From an uncultured Clostridia bacterium (lineage in GTDB: Bacteria > Bacillota > Clostridia > Oscillospirales > Acutalibacteraceae): a stretch of 20,224 nucleotides of DNA. Position 1 is the first letter of the stretch; each line of letters opens with the position of its first letter. The position numbers and the translations under genes are program-made. The notes beneath the pieces are model-generated. The model saw nothing but the letters and a program-made list of their open reading frames with translations. It was not told the DNA's origin and made no database searches. The DNA is taken from NCBI GenBank assembly GCA_937898195.1, contig CALEJD010000074.1, forward strand, positions 1 to 20,224. The letters are read 5' to 3'. Positions 7,929 through 15,703 of the stretch are shown piece by piece.

Positions 7929-9095
7929 TTAGTTAAAAGAGTGGTCTATTGTTATAACTGTGAAAAATCTTTCGTCTATTTTGCTCAATTTTCCATTTAT
8001 CTTATTGATAATTTCTTCGTGACTGTCCTTATGAGTGTGGGTGAGAAGAATATCAAAAATTAAGTTAGTGTGTGTTGGACCTTCAACCACTCTAAAATCG
8101 TGAATTGAAAGTTCAGGGTCAATTTCTTTAACAATGTCACTTGTCATCTGACGCAAAGTGTTAATTCTCTCATCGTCAACAATAATCGGGTCCATATGAA
8201 TTGAAATAAGAAGTCCCATCTCATTCATAATGTCACGCTCAATAAGGTCGATTACATCGTGTGCTTCCATAATATCAATATTAGCGGGGACTTCTGCGTG
8301 GGCCGATGCAAAACGACGACTTGGACCATAATCATGAACAATCAAATCATGCACACCAACAACGTGGTCATAAGATAAAATCTTGTTTTCAATCATCTGG
8401 ACATATTCTTTTTCAGGTGGATTACCAAGCAAAACACCCAAAGTTTCTTTTGAAATATTAAAGCCTGCAAGAAGAATGAAACACGCAACAAAAATACCTA
8501 AAAATCCGTCAATTGCAATTTCAGAAAATGCCGAAATGATAATTGCAAGTGCTGCAACACCTGTTGCTAAACAGTCGCTGAAGCAGTCCTTCATAACTGC
8601 CATCATAGGTGCAGAATTAATCTTTTTGCCGAGTTTTTTGTTGAACATTCCAAGCCAGAGTTTAGCCAAAATGCTGACAACAAGAATGATGAGTGCCAAC
8701 CAGTTGAACTTGACGGGCACAGGGTTTAAAATTTTATCAATAGAACTCTTTAAAAGTTCAAATCCCATAAGAAAAACAAGCACTGCAACTGCTAATGCCG
8801 ATATGTATTCAAGTCTGCCGTGACCGTAAGGATGCCCTTTGTCAGCGGGCTTTGCAGAAAGCTTTACGCCTGCAAGTGAAACGATTGATGAGCCGGCATC
8901 TGACAGGTTGTTAATAGCATCAGCGGTAACAGAAATACTACCAGAAATCATACCTGCAAAATATTTGAACCCTGCAAGTAAAAGATTGACAATAATGCCT
9001 GTTACACTACCCAATGTGCCATAGGCTGTGCGCACAGAGATGTCCTTCGTGTTTTCACTGTCACGAATAAAAAGTTTTATTAGCAACGCTGTCAA
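7929..9095 (-). CDS. CDF-family cation efflux transporter, probable Mn(II) type
   Basis: This 388-residue protein is a cation diffusion facilitator, an inner-membrane proton antiporter that expels divalent metals. About six membrane helices lie in residues 25-215, then the cytoplasmic dimerisation domain. The TM2 segment reads TADAINNLSDAGSS and the TM2-TM3 link HPYGHGRLEY, both typical of the family. The metal site is expected to be formed by Asn62/Asp66 (NxxxD, TM2) and Asp170/Asp174 (DCFSD, TM5). Zinc exporters such as YiiP have His in TM5; an N-D-D-D quartet is known from the manganese exporter MntE, hence the Mn(II) prediction (inference). The C-terminus is some 80 residues longer than in YiiP and carries a His-rich LLTHTHKDSHEE stretch. 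The start codon overlaps the stop of the TetR gene as ATGA, so the pair is translationally coupled. Confidence 0.88.
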   Translation of the reverse strand: MTALLIKLFIRDSENTKDISVRTAYGTLGSVTGIIVNLLLAGFKYFAGMISGSISVTADAINNLSDAGSSIVSLAGVKLSAKPADKGHPYGHGRLEYISALAVAVLVFLMGFELLKSSIDKILNPVPVKFNWLALIILVVSILAKLWLGMFNKKLGKKINSAPMMAVMKDCFSDCLATGVAALAIIISAFSEIAIDGFLGIFVACFILLAGFNISKETLGVLLGNPPEKEYVQMIENKILSYDHVVGVHDLIVHDYGPSRRFASAHAEVPANIDIMEAHDVIDLIERDIMNEMGLLISIHMDPIIVDDERINTLRQMTSDIVKEIDPELSIHDFRVVEGPTHTNLIFDILLTHTHKDSHEEIINKINGKLSKIDERFFTVITIDHSFN

Positions 9096-9694
9096 ATTGT
9101 AATCCCTCCAGGTCTGTTCTCAACCATACCGTTAAGACCTTTGGTCATAAGAGTCAACCACAACTCTGCAACTTGTCTTGCAGTCCATTCAGGATGTTTA
9201 TAAAACCAACAGTTCATAAGACCAATAGCTGCAAATTTGCCGTATTCTGTTGAAAAATCATAGATGCTTTGATTTATATTAGGGAAGAATGATTTGCATA
9301 AATCATAGATTCTGCCGTCAAGAAGAGTGGTGAGTTTGAAAACGAATTCAGCGTCACCATGTACGCCCATAAGCATTGCAAATACTTCTTTATTCTCTTC
9401 AACAAATTTCGCATATTGTTCAAGAACATCGATAGGCTTTTTGATGACGGCTTTTGGGGTAACGCTATTAATAAATTCGCTGAAATCATTATAGAGATTA
9501 GTTTCAATTGATTCAACTAAATCTGCAATGTCCTTATAGTGAAGGTAGAATGTGCCACGGTTAATCTCAACAAGGTCAGTAAGCTCTTTAACTGTGATTT
9601 TTGAAAGGCTTTTTGTCTTTGAAAGCTCAGCAAGACCTTGACGAATGAGCTTTTTCGTTCTTTTTACTCTTGTGTCATTATCATTAATAGGCAT
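9092..9694 (-). CDS. TetR/AcrR-family transcriptional regulator
   Basis: A 200-residue DNA-binding repressor candidate. The N-terminal domain has the TetR helix-turn-helix: SKITVKELTDLVEINRGTFYLHYKD, written here as the span of residues 31-55 with the conserved RGTFYxHYKD recognition-helix end at 46-55. The C-terminal ligand domain (about 70-195) resembles the all-helical TetR C-terminal family often seen in Firmicutes; its inducer cannot be inferred. The gene lies first in a two-gene unit with the CDF exporter, which suggests that the regulator controls metal export or responds to a cationic compound. A perfect inverted repeat at its own promoter suggests autorepression. A TTG at 9707-9709 would extend the protein by five residues, but GAGGAG at 9702-9707 sits 7 bases before the ATG at 9694, so that ATG is chosen. 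The divergent ABC operon is another possible target. Confidence 0.9.
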   Translation of the reverse strand: MPINDNDTRVKRTKKLIRQGLAELSKTKSLSKITVKELTDLVEINRGTFYLHYKDIADLVESIETNLYNDFSEFINSVTPKAVIKKPIDVLEQYAKFVEENKEVFAMLMGVHGDAEFVFKLTTLLDGRIYDLCKSFFPNINQSIYDFSTEYGKFAAIGLMNCWFYKHPEWTARQVAELWLTLMTKGLNGMVENRPGGITI

Positions 9695-9701
9695 AACAAA
9701 A

Positions 9702-9707
9702 CTCCTC
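9702..9707 (-). promoter_or_regulatory. Ribosome binding site deciding the tetR start
   Basis: GAGGAG on the minus strand lies 7 bases before the ATG at 9694. It overlaps the alternative TTG start at 9707-9709, which therefore cannot use it, and this settles the start. Confidence 0.75.
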
Positions 9708-9722
9708 AAATAATATACTTGA

Positions 9723-9758
9723 TGTTGATTATAGCACCAATGTGTTTAATAATCAACA
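9723..9758. promoter_or_regulatory. Predicted TetR operator: perfect inverted repeat over the tetR promoter
   Basis: TGTTGATTAT (9723-9732) and ATAATCAACA (9749-9758) are perfect 10-bp inverted arms separated by 16 bases. The arms cover the -10 and -35 boxes of the minus-strand promoter, so a bound dimer or pair of dimers would block RNA polymerase. A shorter pseudo-palindrome, GTGTT-N8-AACAC at 9742-9759, lies over the -35 box alone and is an alternative core site. That the TetR protein binds here is inferred from position. Confidence 0.65.
9728..9756 (-). promoter_or_regulatory. Sigma-A promoter of the tetR-cdf unit
   Basis: On the minus strand TTGATT (9751-9756) and a perfect TATAAT (9728-9733) are separated by 17 bases. 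The predicted start point near 9721 leaves a leader of about 27 bases that contains only the ribosome binding site. Confidence 0.75.
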
Positions 9759-9839
9759 CTTGTCAATTATTTTTGTGAATTTAGTAAAATTTTAACAAAT
9801 ATATTATATAAAATATGTGTAGCAATATCTTAAAATATA

Positions 9840-9848
9840 TGATACAAT
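9840..9848 (+). promoter_or_regulatory. Extended -10 promoter candidate for the ABC operon
   Basis: TGATACAAT is an extended -10 element (TG-N-TACAAT). A weak -35 candidate, TAGCAA, lies 17 bases upstream at 9820-9825. Transcription would begin near 9855, leaving a leader of about 33 bases with AGGAGA at 9875-9880. The surrounding 9760-9840 is nearly pure A/T and may hold other promoters. It lies about 80 bases from the tetR operator, so direct TetR control of this promoter is uncertain. Confidence 0.45.
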
Positions 9849-9887
9849 AAATTGTATATATAAATTTTTACCTTAGGAGAGAAAAAA

Positions 9888-10589
9888 ATGTCATTTATCC
9901 AGTTTAATGATGTGGTAAAAACCTATAAAATGGGTGAAGTTGAAATCAAGGCACTTGATGGAATCAGTTTCCCTATTGAACAGGGCGAATTTGTTGTGAT
10001 TGTCGGACCATCAGGTGCAGGTAAAACAACTGTGCTTAATATTCTTGGTGGAATGGACAAGCCTACATCTGGTGAAGTTTTAGTTGATGGAAAAGATATT
10101 TCAAAATATACAGAGCAAGAGCTTACTGGGTTCCGTCGTGACGATGTGGGCTTTGTGTTCCAGTTCTATAACCTTGTGCAGAATCTTACAGCAGTTGAAA
10201 ATGTTGAACTCTCTGCTCAGATTTGTGCAAATCCAATTGATGCAGAAAAAGTTCTTGGTGAAGTGGGTCTTGGCAACAGACTTGATAACTTCCCATCACA
10301 GCTTTCAGGTGGTGAACAACAAAGAGTATCCATCGCCCGTGCACTTGCAAAGAATCCTAAACTCTTACTTTGCGACGAGCCTACAGGTGCTCTTGATTAC
10401 ATAACAGGTAAGTCAATTCTCAAGCTTTTGCAAGATACTTGCAAAGAAAAGAATATGACAGTTATTGTTATCACACATAACTCTGCACTCACTCCAATGG
10501 CAGATAAAATTGTTAAAATTAAGAACGGACAGGTTGATAAAATTCTTATTAATGAAAATCCTGCTCCTGTTGAACAAATTGAATGGTAA
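9888..10589 (+). CDS. ABC transporter ATP-binding protein, MacB/LolD type
   Basis: A 233-residue cytoplasmic ATPase that powers the FtsX-type permease encoded next. All ABC motifs are present: Walker A GPSGAGKTT (residues 40-48), Q-loop VFQFYNL, signature LSGGEQQRVSIARAL (from residue 139), Walker B LLLCDEPTGALD with its catalytic Glu, and the H-loop His in VITHN. The pattern GPSGAGKTTxLNxLGGxDxPTSGEV is typical of the type VII (MacB-like) mechanotransmission ATPases rather than of importers. Substrate cannot be read from the ATPase. AGGAGA lies 7 bases before the start. The permease gene follows after 24 bases, and the two should form one complex. Confidence 0.95.
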   Translation: MSFIQFNDVVKTYKMGEVEIKALDGISFPIEQGEFVVIVGPSGAGKTTVLNILGGMDKPTSGEVLVDGKDISKYTEQELTGFRRDDVGFVFQFYNLVQNLTAVENVELSAQICANPIDAEKVLGEVGLGNRLDNFPSQLSGGEQQRVSIARALAKNPKLLLCDEPTGALDYITGKSILKLLQDTCKEKNMTVIVITHNSALTPMADKIVKIKNGQVDKILINENPAPVEQIEW

Positions 10590-10613
10590 TCAGCGCAGAA
10601 AAGGAAGAAAAAA

Positions 10614-13600
10614 ATGACTAAATCGTTAAGAAAAGATTTTGGCAGAGAAATAAAGAAAAATTTCAGCCGCTTTATTTCAATTTTGCTTATTGCTGCTTTG
10701 GGCGTTGCGTTCTATTCAGGAATTCGTTCAGCAATGCCGGCAATGCATAAAACTGCCGATAAAGTATATGATGCGGAAAATTTTATGGATATCCGCGTTA
10801 TTGGTACTCTTGGTATTACCAAGAAAGACCTTAATAAAATAAAAGGTGTTCAGGGCGTTAATATGGCAGAAGGCTCAATCCAGAAGGATTATATCTGTCT
10901 TGCCAATTCAAATGAAATTGTTACAAAGATTATGTCAATGCCCGAAACAATCAATGATGTTAAAGTCAGCGAAGGCAGATTTCCCACAGTTTATAACGAA
11001 TGTGTGGTGAGCCGTGAGTTTATAGATGCATCAGGGCTTAAAATAGGTGATAGTGTTACATTCACAAGTGGCTCTGATGAAGATATCTTTGATACTCTTG
11101 CTGCTGATACATACACAATCGTTGGCATTTGCTCAACTTCATATTTCCTTAATGGCGATATGGGTACAAGCAGTATTGGTGACGGTATCGTTGATGGCTA
11201 TATTGTTATCCCAGAAGAAGCATTTGTAATTGATTATTACACAACAGTTCATGTGCTCGTTGATGGTGCAAAAGAACTTAATTGTTATAGCGATGAATAC
11301 AAAGAGAAAATCCAGTCAGTAATTGACGGAATTAAAAATGTATCAGATAAACGTTGTGCAATTCGTTTCAGCGAAGTTCGTGCAAAGAGCGCAGAAATGC
11401 TTCAAAGTGCAGTTAATGACTATGAAAAAGCAAAATTGACTGCTGAAACAGAGTTGGCTGAGGCATATCAGAAACTTCTTGATACTGAAGCAATGCTTCA
11501 AGATGCAAGACAAAAGTTTGAAGAAGAAAAACAGGTTTTAGCAAATGCCGAAACTGAACTTCCACTCAGAAAACAACAAATTGCTGAAGCAGAAAAAGAA
11601 ATTGCTGAAGGCGAAAAAGAACTCAACCGAATGGAAGCAGCTTATGAAGAGCAAAAAGGTAAGGTTCAGGTTGCAAAAGATGCCTATGACCAGATGCTTC
11701 AGGACCCAAATGTTACTGACCAGGAGTTAGAAGAAGCAAGAAATGCACTTTTACTTGTTACCGGAATTTATGATACTCTTGAAAAGCAGATGAAAGCAAA
11801 GAGAGTTGAGCTGGAAGATGGTAAAAAAGAAGTAGCAGAGGGCAAGAAAACAATCGCTGAAGTTGAAAAAGTTCTTGCAGATAAAAGTGCAATAACAGAA
11901 ACAGAAAAGAAGCTTACCGATGCTGAAATTGAACTTCAACGCGGTAAGGAACAATATGAAATCGCAAAGCAGGACGCAATCGACGAGCTTGCAGATGCAA
12001 AAGAGAAACTCTCAAAAGCAGAAACAGACATTAATAATATGGAAATGCCAGTTTGGTATGTTCTCGATAGAACATCTGTTGAGTCAAATATGAGTTTCAC
12101 AACTGATGCAGAAAGCATCGGTGCAATCGGCACTGTTTTCCCAATTATTTTCTTCATTGTTGCAGCACTTGTTGCTCTTACAACAATGACTCGTATGGTT
12201 GAAGAGCAGAGAACACAGATTGGTACTCTCAAAGCTTTGGGATACAGCCAAAAAGCAATTGCATCAAAATATATTTATTATGCATTGCTTGCAACTTTGA
12301 TAGGTGGCATAATCGGTGTGGTTGTGGGCGAATTTACAATCCCGACAATCATCGTTTCTGCTTATAAAATGGTTTATTATAACCTTGGGGATAGTGTAAT
12401 CGAGTTTAATGCTCTCTATGGTATCACAGCAGTTATTGCAGCGATTATCTGTACAGTTGGGGCTGCATATTTTGCTTGTCACAAAACACTTCTTGGTGGT
12501 GCAGCAGAGCTTATGCGACCAGAAGCACCAAAAGCAGGTAAGAGAATTTTCCTTGAAAAGATTGATGCTATCTGGGAAAGACTTGATTTCGGTCAGAAAG
12601 CGGCAATGCGAAATCTTTTCAGATATAAAAAGCGTTTCTTTATGACACTTTTTGGTGTTGGTGGATGTATGGCGCTCTTGCTTGTTGGTTTTGGTATTCG
12701 CGACTCAGTTTCTGCAATGGCAAAAAACCAATATGGCGATGTGTTCCAGTTTGATGGAGTTGTAAGCGTTGATTCAACACTTACAAGAGCGCAACGTCGT
12801 GCAATGCTTGCAGATATTTCTGACTTGTCAGATGTTGAAAGTGGCTTGCAAGCAAACAGAACAATGGTATATGCAACAAATTCAAATGATGCAAAATTTG
12901 AAAACGAAGAGAATGCATATATGGTTGTGCCAAGAAATATTGATGATTTCAAACAGTTTGTAAAACTTGAAGAGAGAACAGGCCTTTTAAATGATTTGAA
13001 TCTCACAGATGATGGTGTAATCATCACAGAAAAATATGCAAATATGTTGGGTGTCAGCGTTGGTGACAGCATCTTTATAAGAAAAGGTGAGTCAGACGCG
13101 TTCCCAAAAGAAGTTAAAATTGTAGGTATAACAGAAAACTACATTTTCCACTATATCTATATGACACCTAACCTTTATCAAACTATTTATAATGAATCTG
13201 CTGAGCTTAATACAATTTATCTCAAAACAACAGATGCTGTAAATGTTGCAGATTTCAGTGAACAGATTCTTAAAATCAATGGCGTTAATACCATCACAAT
13301 GAATGAAACAGAGCTTAACGACATTAAAGAAGTTATCAACAGACTTTATTTTGTTATTGTTATAATGATTCTTGCAGCGGGTGCTTTGGCATTCATCGTT
13401 CTTTATAACCTCAACAATATCAACATTACTGAAAGAAGACGCGAACTTGCAACACTTAAACTTTTAGGTTTCTATGATAACGAAACAGCAGCTTATGTGT
13501 TCCGTGAAAATATTGTGCTTACGATTCTTGGTACAATTCTTGGTGTATTCTTGGGTATCGTTTTACATAAGTTCGTTATGGTTACTGTTGAAACAGATAT

Positions 13601-13745
13601 TTATATGTTTGGCAGAGAATTAGAGTGGTATAGCATTTTAATCGGCGCAGTTCTTACAGTTGTATTCTCATTAATAGTGAACTTCGTAATGTATTTCAAA
13701 CTTAAAAAGATTGATATGATTGAATCACTTAAGAGTGTAGAATAA
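10614..13745 (+). CDS. FtsX-type ABC permease with a large inserted extracytoplasmic coiled coil
   Basis: This 1043-residue protein is the membrane partner of the preceding ATPase. It has eight predicted membrane helices in two FtsX-like sets: one at about residues 17-37, three at about 501-525, 553-573 and 601-623, then one at 673-698 and three at 909-935, 966-988 and 1005-1030. The first extracytoplasmic loop begins with a MacB-like periplasmic core fold and then carries about 210 residues (265-475) of Glu/Lys/Ala-rich helix with heptad spacing and no Gly or Pro breaks except near a QDPNVTD turn at mid-length, as expected of an antiparallel coiled-coil hairpin. Conserved FtsX cytoplasmic turns are visible: EEQRTQIGTLKALGYS and ERRRELATLKLLGFYD. 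Such systems act by mechanotransmission, for example in peptide or drug export, lipoprotein handling or activation of cell-wall hydrolases; which applies here is unknown. AAGGAAG precedes the start. Confidence 0.92.
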   Translation: MTKSLRKDFGREIKKNFSRFISILLIAALGVAFYSGIRSAMPAMHKTADKVYDAENFMDIRVIGTLGITKKDLNKIKGVQGVNMAEGSIQKDYICLANSNEIVTKIMSMPETINDVKVSEGRFPTVYNECVVSREFIDASGLKIGDSVTFTSGSDEDIFDTLAADTYTIVGICSTSYFLNGDMGTSSIGDGIVDGYIVIPEEAFVIDYYTTVHVLVDGAKELNCYSDEYKEKIQSVIDGIKNVSDKRCAIRFSEVRAKSAEMLQSAVNDYEKAKLTAETELAEAYQKLLDTEAMLQDARQKFEEEKQVLANAETELPLRKQQIAEAEKEIAEGEKELNRMEAAYEEQKGKVQVAKDAYDQMLQDPNVTDQELEEARNALLLVTGIYDTLEKQMKAKRVELEDGKKEVAEGKKTIAEVEKVLADKSAITETEKKLTDAEIELQRGKEQYEIAKQDAIDELADAKEKLSKAETDINNMEMPVWYVLDRTSVESNMSFTTDAESIGAIGTVFPIIFFIVAALVALTTMTRMVEEQRTQIGTLKALGYSQKAIASKYIYYALLATLIGGIIGVVVGEFTIPTIIVSAYKMVYYNLGDSVIEFNALYGITAVIAAIICTVGAAYFACHKTLLGGAAELMRPEAPKAGKRIFLEKIDAIWERLDFGQKAAMRNLFRYKKRFFMTLFGVGGCMALLLVGFGIRDSVSAMAKNQYGDVFQFDGVVSVDSTLTRAQRRAMLADISDLSDVESGLQANRTMVYATNSNDAKFENEENAYMVVPRNIDDFKQFVKLEERTGLLNDLNLTDDGVIITEKYANMLGVSVGDSIFIRKGESDAFPKEVKIVGITENYIFHYIYMTPNLYQTIYNESAELNTIYLKTTDAVNVADFSEQILKINGVNTITMNETELNDIKEVINRLYFVIVIMILAAGALAFIVLYNLNNINITERRRELATLKLLGFYDNETAAYVFRENIVLTILGTILGVFLGIVLHKFVMVTVETDIYMFGRELEWYSILIGAVLTVVFSLIVNFVMYFKLKKIDMIESLKSVE

Positions 13746-13779
13746 AAATAAGAGAAAATAAAATGAAGGGGGAAGGATA

Positions 13780-15024
13780 ATGGGTTACTTTAAAAATTTA
13801 ACGGCTAATATGTCTTTCAATGTGAGACGTGAAGAATTTGAACGTTGGGAAGACCCTAAAATTAAAAAAGCATTGCATGTTGAATTTGCAACAAAAAACA
13901 GTTCAAGTGTAAAAGCATTTTTGCCCATTGCCTGCATACTCGCGCTTTTCATAATGTCAGTTTATTCATTTGGTGTTCATTGGGAACTTTATAATTTTCA
14001 ATTGGACTATGCGTTAGTTTATCTGGCATTATTCATAATTTCTTTTGTATTCTATTTTGTTGTAAAACATCAATCAAAAAACATAGAGATAAATGATAAG
14101 AAAATACTTGCTACGGTAAGCATTTTGACAGCCTTTTATATGGTCTGGGTTTCGTTCTTGTTATTTGTCAACAGAAACCTTGAAGCGTCAATTATCGTTT
14201 ATACTGCTACAATTGTTATTATCACACAGGGTGTTTATCTTGCACCAAGATTTTCGGCGTGGTTTGTAACACTTAGCACAACTTTATTTTTGATAACCAA
14301 TTTTGCAAGAAATGGTATAGAAGACCTTGACTTTGAAGCAACAGTTGGTATCATCGTTTTATCCTTCGTTTCATTCGTAATTTCTTATAGTCGTTATTGC
14401 AACCGTTGTCGAGCAGTTTATAATGAAATTCTCATCGTTGAACAGAACAAACAGCTTGATGATATGGTAAAAGAGTTGCAAAAACAAAAAAATATTCTTG
14501 AAAAAACCAATGAAGAGCTTGAAAATGCTTATGTTCGTGACAGTATGACAGGTCTTTATAATCGTTGGTATTGGAATAAGATATTTGAAGAAACTCTTGA
14601 AGATTGCAAAAAAGCTGAAAACTTTACGGCAGTCTATATGATGGATGTTGATAATTTCAAAAACATTAACGATACAAAAGGTCACTCGATGGGGGATAAA
14701 TGCCTTATTGCTATTGCAGAAGTCCTTGAAAGAGAAACAAAGAATATTGATAATTGCAATGTTTTCAGAATGGGTGGCGAAGAATTTGTAGTATTCTGTG
14801 AAGATATCGACAAACCAAACGCAATAAAACTTGCCGATGCAATCTTGAAAAATGTTCAAAACATCAAAATTATGGGGCTTGATACAATGCTCACGGTGAG
14901 CGTTGGCGTACATATCCAAAAGGTAGAAAACCGAAGTGATATTGAAGAGTTTATAGTTAAAGCAGACAAAGCAATGTATGAATCAAAAAATACAGGCAAA
15001 AACAAAGTTACATTGTCTTTTTAA
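13780..15024 (+). CDS. Membrane-anchored GGDEF diguanylate cyclase
   Basis: A 414-residue protein predicted to make the second messenger cyclic di-GMP from two GTP. After about 45 cytoplasmic residues come five or six membrane helices (about 46-205), a short coiled-coil linker (about 222-250, QKNILEKTNEELENAY) and the GGDEF domain, which opens with DSMTGLYNRWYW. The metal-binding Asp289 lies in MMDVDNFKNIND, and the active-site loop is intact as GGEEF (residues 332-336), so catalysis is expected. The inhibitory I-site RxxD, which should end five residues before GGEEF, reads IDNC instead, so product feedback at that site is probably absent. The membrane part has no recognised sensor domain. 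The gene begins 34 bases after the permease and has a purine-rich GGGGGAAGG ribosome binding site; it is probably in the same transcript. Confidence 0.93.
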   Translation: MGYFKNLTANMSFNVRREEFERWEDPKIKKALHVEFATKNSSSVKAFLPIACILALFIMSVYSFGVHWELYNFQLDYALVYLALFIISFVFYFVVKHQSKNIEINDKKILATVSILTAFYMVWVSFLLFVNRNLEASIIVYTATIVIITQGVYLAPRFSAWFVTLSTTLFLITNFARNGIEDLDFEATVGIIVLSFVSFVISYSRYCNRCRAVYNEILIVEQNKQLDDMVKELQKQKNILEKTNEELENAYVRDSMTGLYNRWYWNKIFEETLEDCKKAENFTAVYMMDVDNFKNINDTKGHSMGDKCLIAIAEVLERETKNIDNCNVFRMGGEEFVVFCEDIDKPNAIKLADAILKNVQNIKIMGLDTMLTVSVGVHIQKVENRSDIEEFIVKADKAMYESKNTGKNKVTLSF

Positions 15025-15036
15025 AGGAGAAAAACT

Positions 15037-15630
15037 ATGTTTCATCAGTTAAATGCACCTGTTGCAGGTGATAAAATTGCAACAATTAAAACAAATATGG
15101 GCGAAATCAAAATCAAACTTTTCCCAGAATTTGCACCAAAAGCAGTTGAAAATTTTACAACTCACGCTAAAAACGGATATTATGACGGACTTATCTTCCA
15201 CCGTGTAATCAATGATTTTATGATTCAGGGTGGCGACCCATTGGGTACAGGCACAGGTGGACAAAGTATCTGGGGACATTCCTTTGAAGATGAATTTACA
15301 GGTGAACTTCATAATCTTCGTGGTGCTCTTTCAATGGCAAATGCAGGTCCTAACACAAATGGTAGCCAATTCTTTATTGTTCAGGCAAAAGAAGTACCTG
15401 AAGATTTGCTTGACCAGATGAGAAGTGCTCGTGAAGACCTTTTCCCAACAGAATGCATTGAAGCTTATGAAGAATTGGGTGGCACACCTTGGCTTGATTT
15501 CCGTCACACAGTTTTCGGTCAGGTCTTTGAGGGTATGGACGTTGTTGACGCAATCGCAAAAGTTCCTGCAGACTATTTCTCAAACAAACCAAAAGAAGAC
15601 GTAATCATCGAAACAATTATCATTGAATAA
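15037..15630 (+). CDS. Cyclophilin-type peptidyl-prolyl cis-trans isomerase
   Basis: A 197-residue cytoplasmic folding helper that speeds rotation of peptide bonds before proline. The cyclophilin core is clear: FHRVINDFMIQGGDP with catalytic Arg56, the GTGTGG and FEDEF loops, GALSMANAGPNTNGSQFFI, and PWLDFRHTVFGQV with Trp152. No signal peptide is present. Between the FFI strand and Trp152 there is an insertion of about 30 charged residues (KEVPEDLLDQMRSARED and onward), a form common in Clostridia. It follows the diguanylate cyclase gene by 12 bases with AAAGGAG before the ATG, so it is likely to be transcribed with it, although cyclophilins rarely have a specific link to their neighbours. 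Confidence 0.94.
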   Translation: MFHQLNAPVAGDKIATIKTNMGEIKIKLFPEFAPKAVENFTTHAKNGYYDGLIFHRVINDFMIQGGDPLGTGTGGQSIWGHSFEDEFTGELHNLRGALSMANAGPNTNGSQFFIVQAKEVPEDLLDQMRSAREDLFPTECIEAYEELGGTPWLDFRHTVFGQVFEGMDVVDAIAKVPADYFSNKPKEDVIIETIIIE

Positions 15631-15651
15631 TTTGATTAAATTGGTATGGTA

Positions 15652-15673
15652 GGGCGGGGTCTTGACCCCGCCG
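15652..15673. repeat. GC-rich hairpin, possible REP-like repeat or weak terminator
   Basis: GGCGGGGTC (15653-15661) and GACCCCGCC (15664-15672) form a perfect stem in an otherwise A/T-rich gap between the cyclophilin and the deaminase genes. The downstream sequence GTATTTACTTTATTT is only loosely T-rich, so termination would be inefficient. The very high GC content, unlike everything around it, is more like a mobile intergenic palindrome. The hairpin is in the leader of the following operon if that operon is read from upstream. Confidence 0.55.
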
Positions 15674-15690
15674 TATTTACTTTATTTAAC

Positions 15691-15697
15691 GGGAGAG
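15691..15697 (+). promoter_or_regulatory. Ribosome binding site deciding the deaminase start
   Basis: GGGAGAG lies 6 bases before the ATG at 15704. An in-frame TTG at 15662 would add 14 residues, but it lies inside the GC-rich hairpin and has no ribosome binding site. Confidence 0.7.
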
Positions 15698-15703
15698 AAA
15701 AAT

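Noticed and set aside
8383..8823. A 146-codon plus-strand open frame opposite the CDF gene
   Set aside because: Antisense shadow of membrane-helix codons; the CDF frame has all family motifs.
12593..13072. A 159-codon minus-strand open frame inside the permease gene
   Set aside because: Serine-rich product typical of a reverse-frame shadow; the plus-strand permease is continuous through it.
14371..14919. A 182-codon minus-strand open frame opposite the diguanylate cyclase gene
   Set aside because: It is antisense to a well-supported gene, its product is an Ile/Phe/Cys/His-rich sequence with no domain, and it has no ribosome binding site.
9888..15630. The ABC pair, diguanylate cyclase and cyclophilin as a new defence or secretion system
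   Set aside because: No nuclease, toxin, precursor peptide or other effector is present, and cyclophilin is a housekeeping protein; a shared operon is plausible but a dedicated system is not supported.
15631..15703. SAM- or SAH-responsive riboswitch in front of the MTA/SAH deaminase operon
   Set aside because: The gap is only 73 bases and holds a simple GC-rich hairpin; there is no multi-helix junction such as SAM or SAH riboswitches need.
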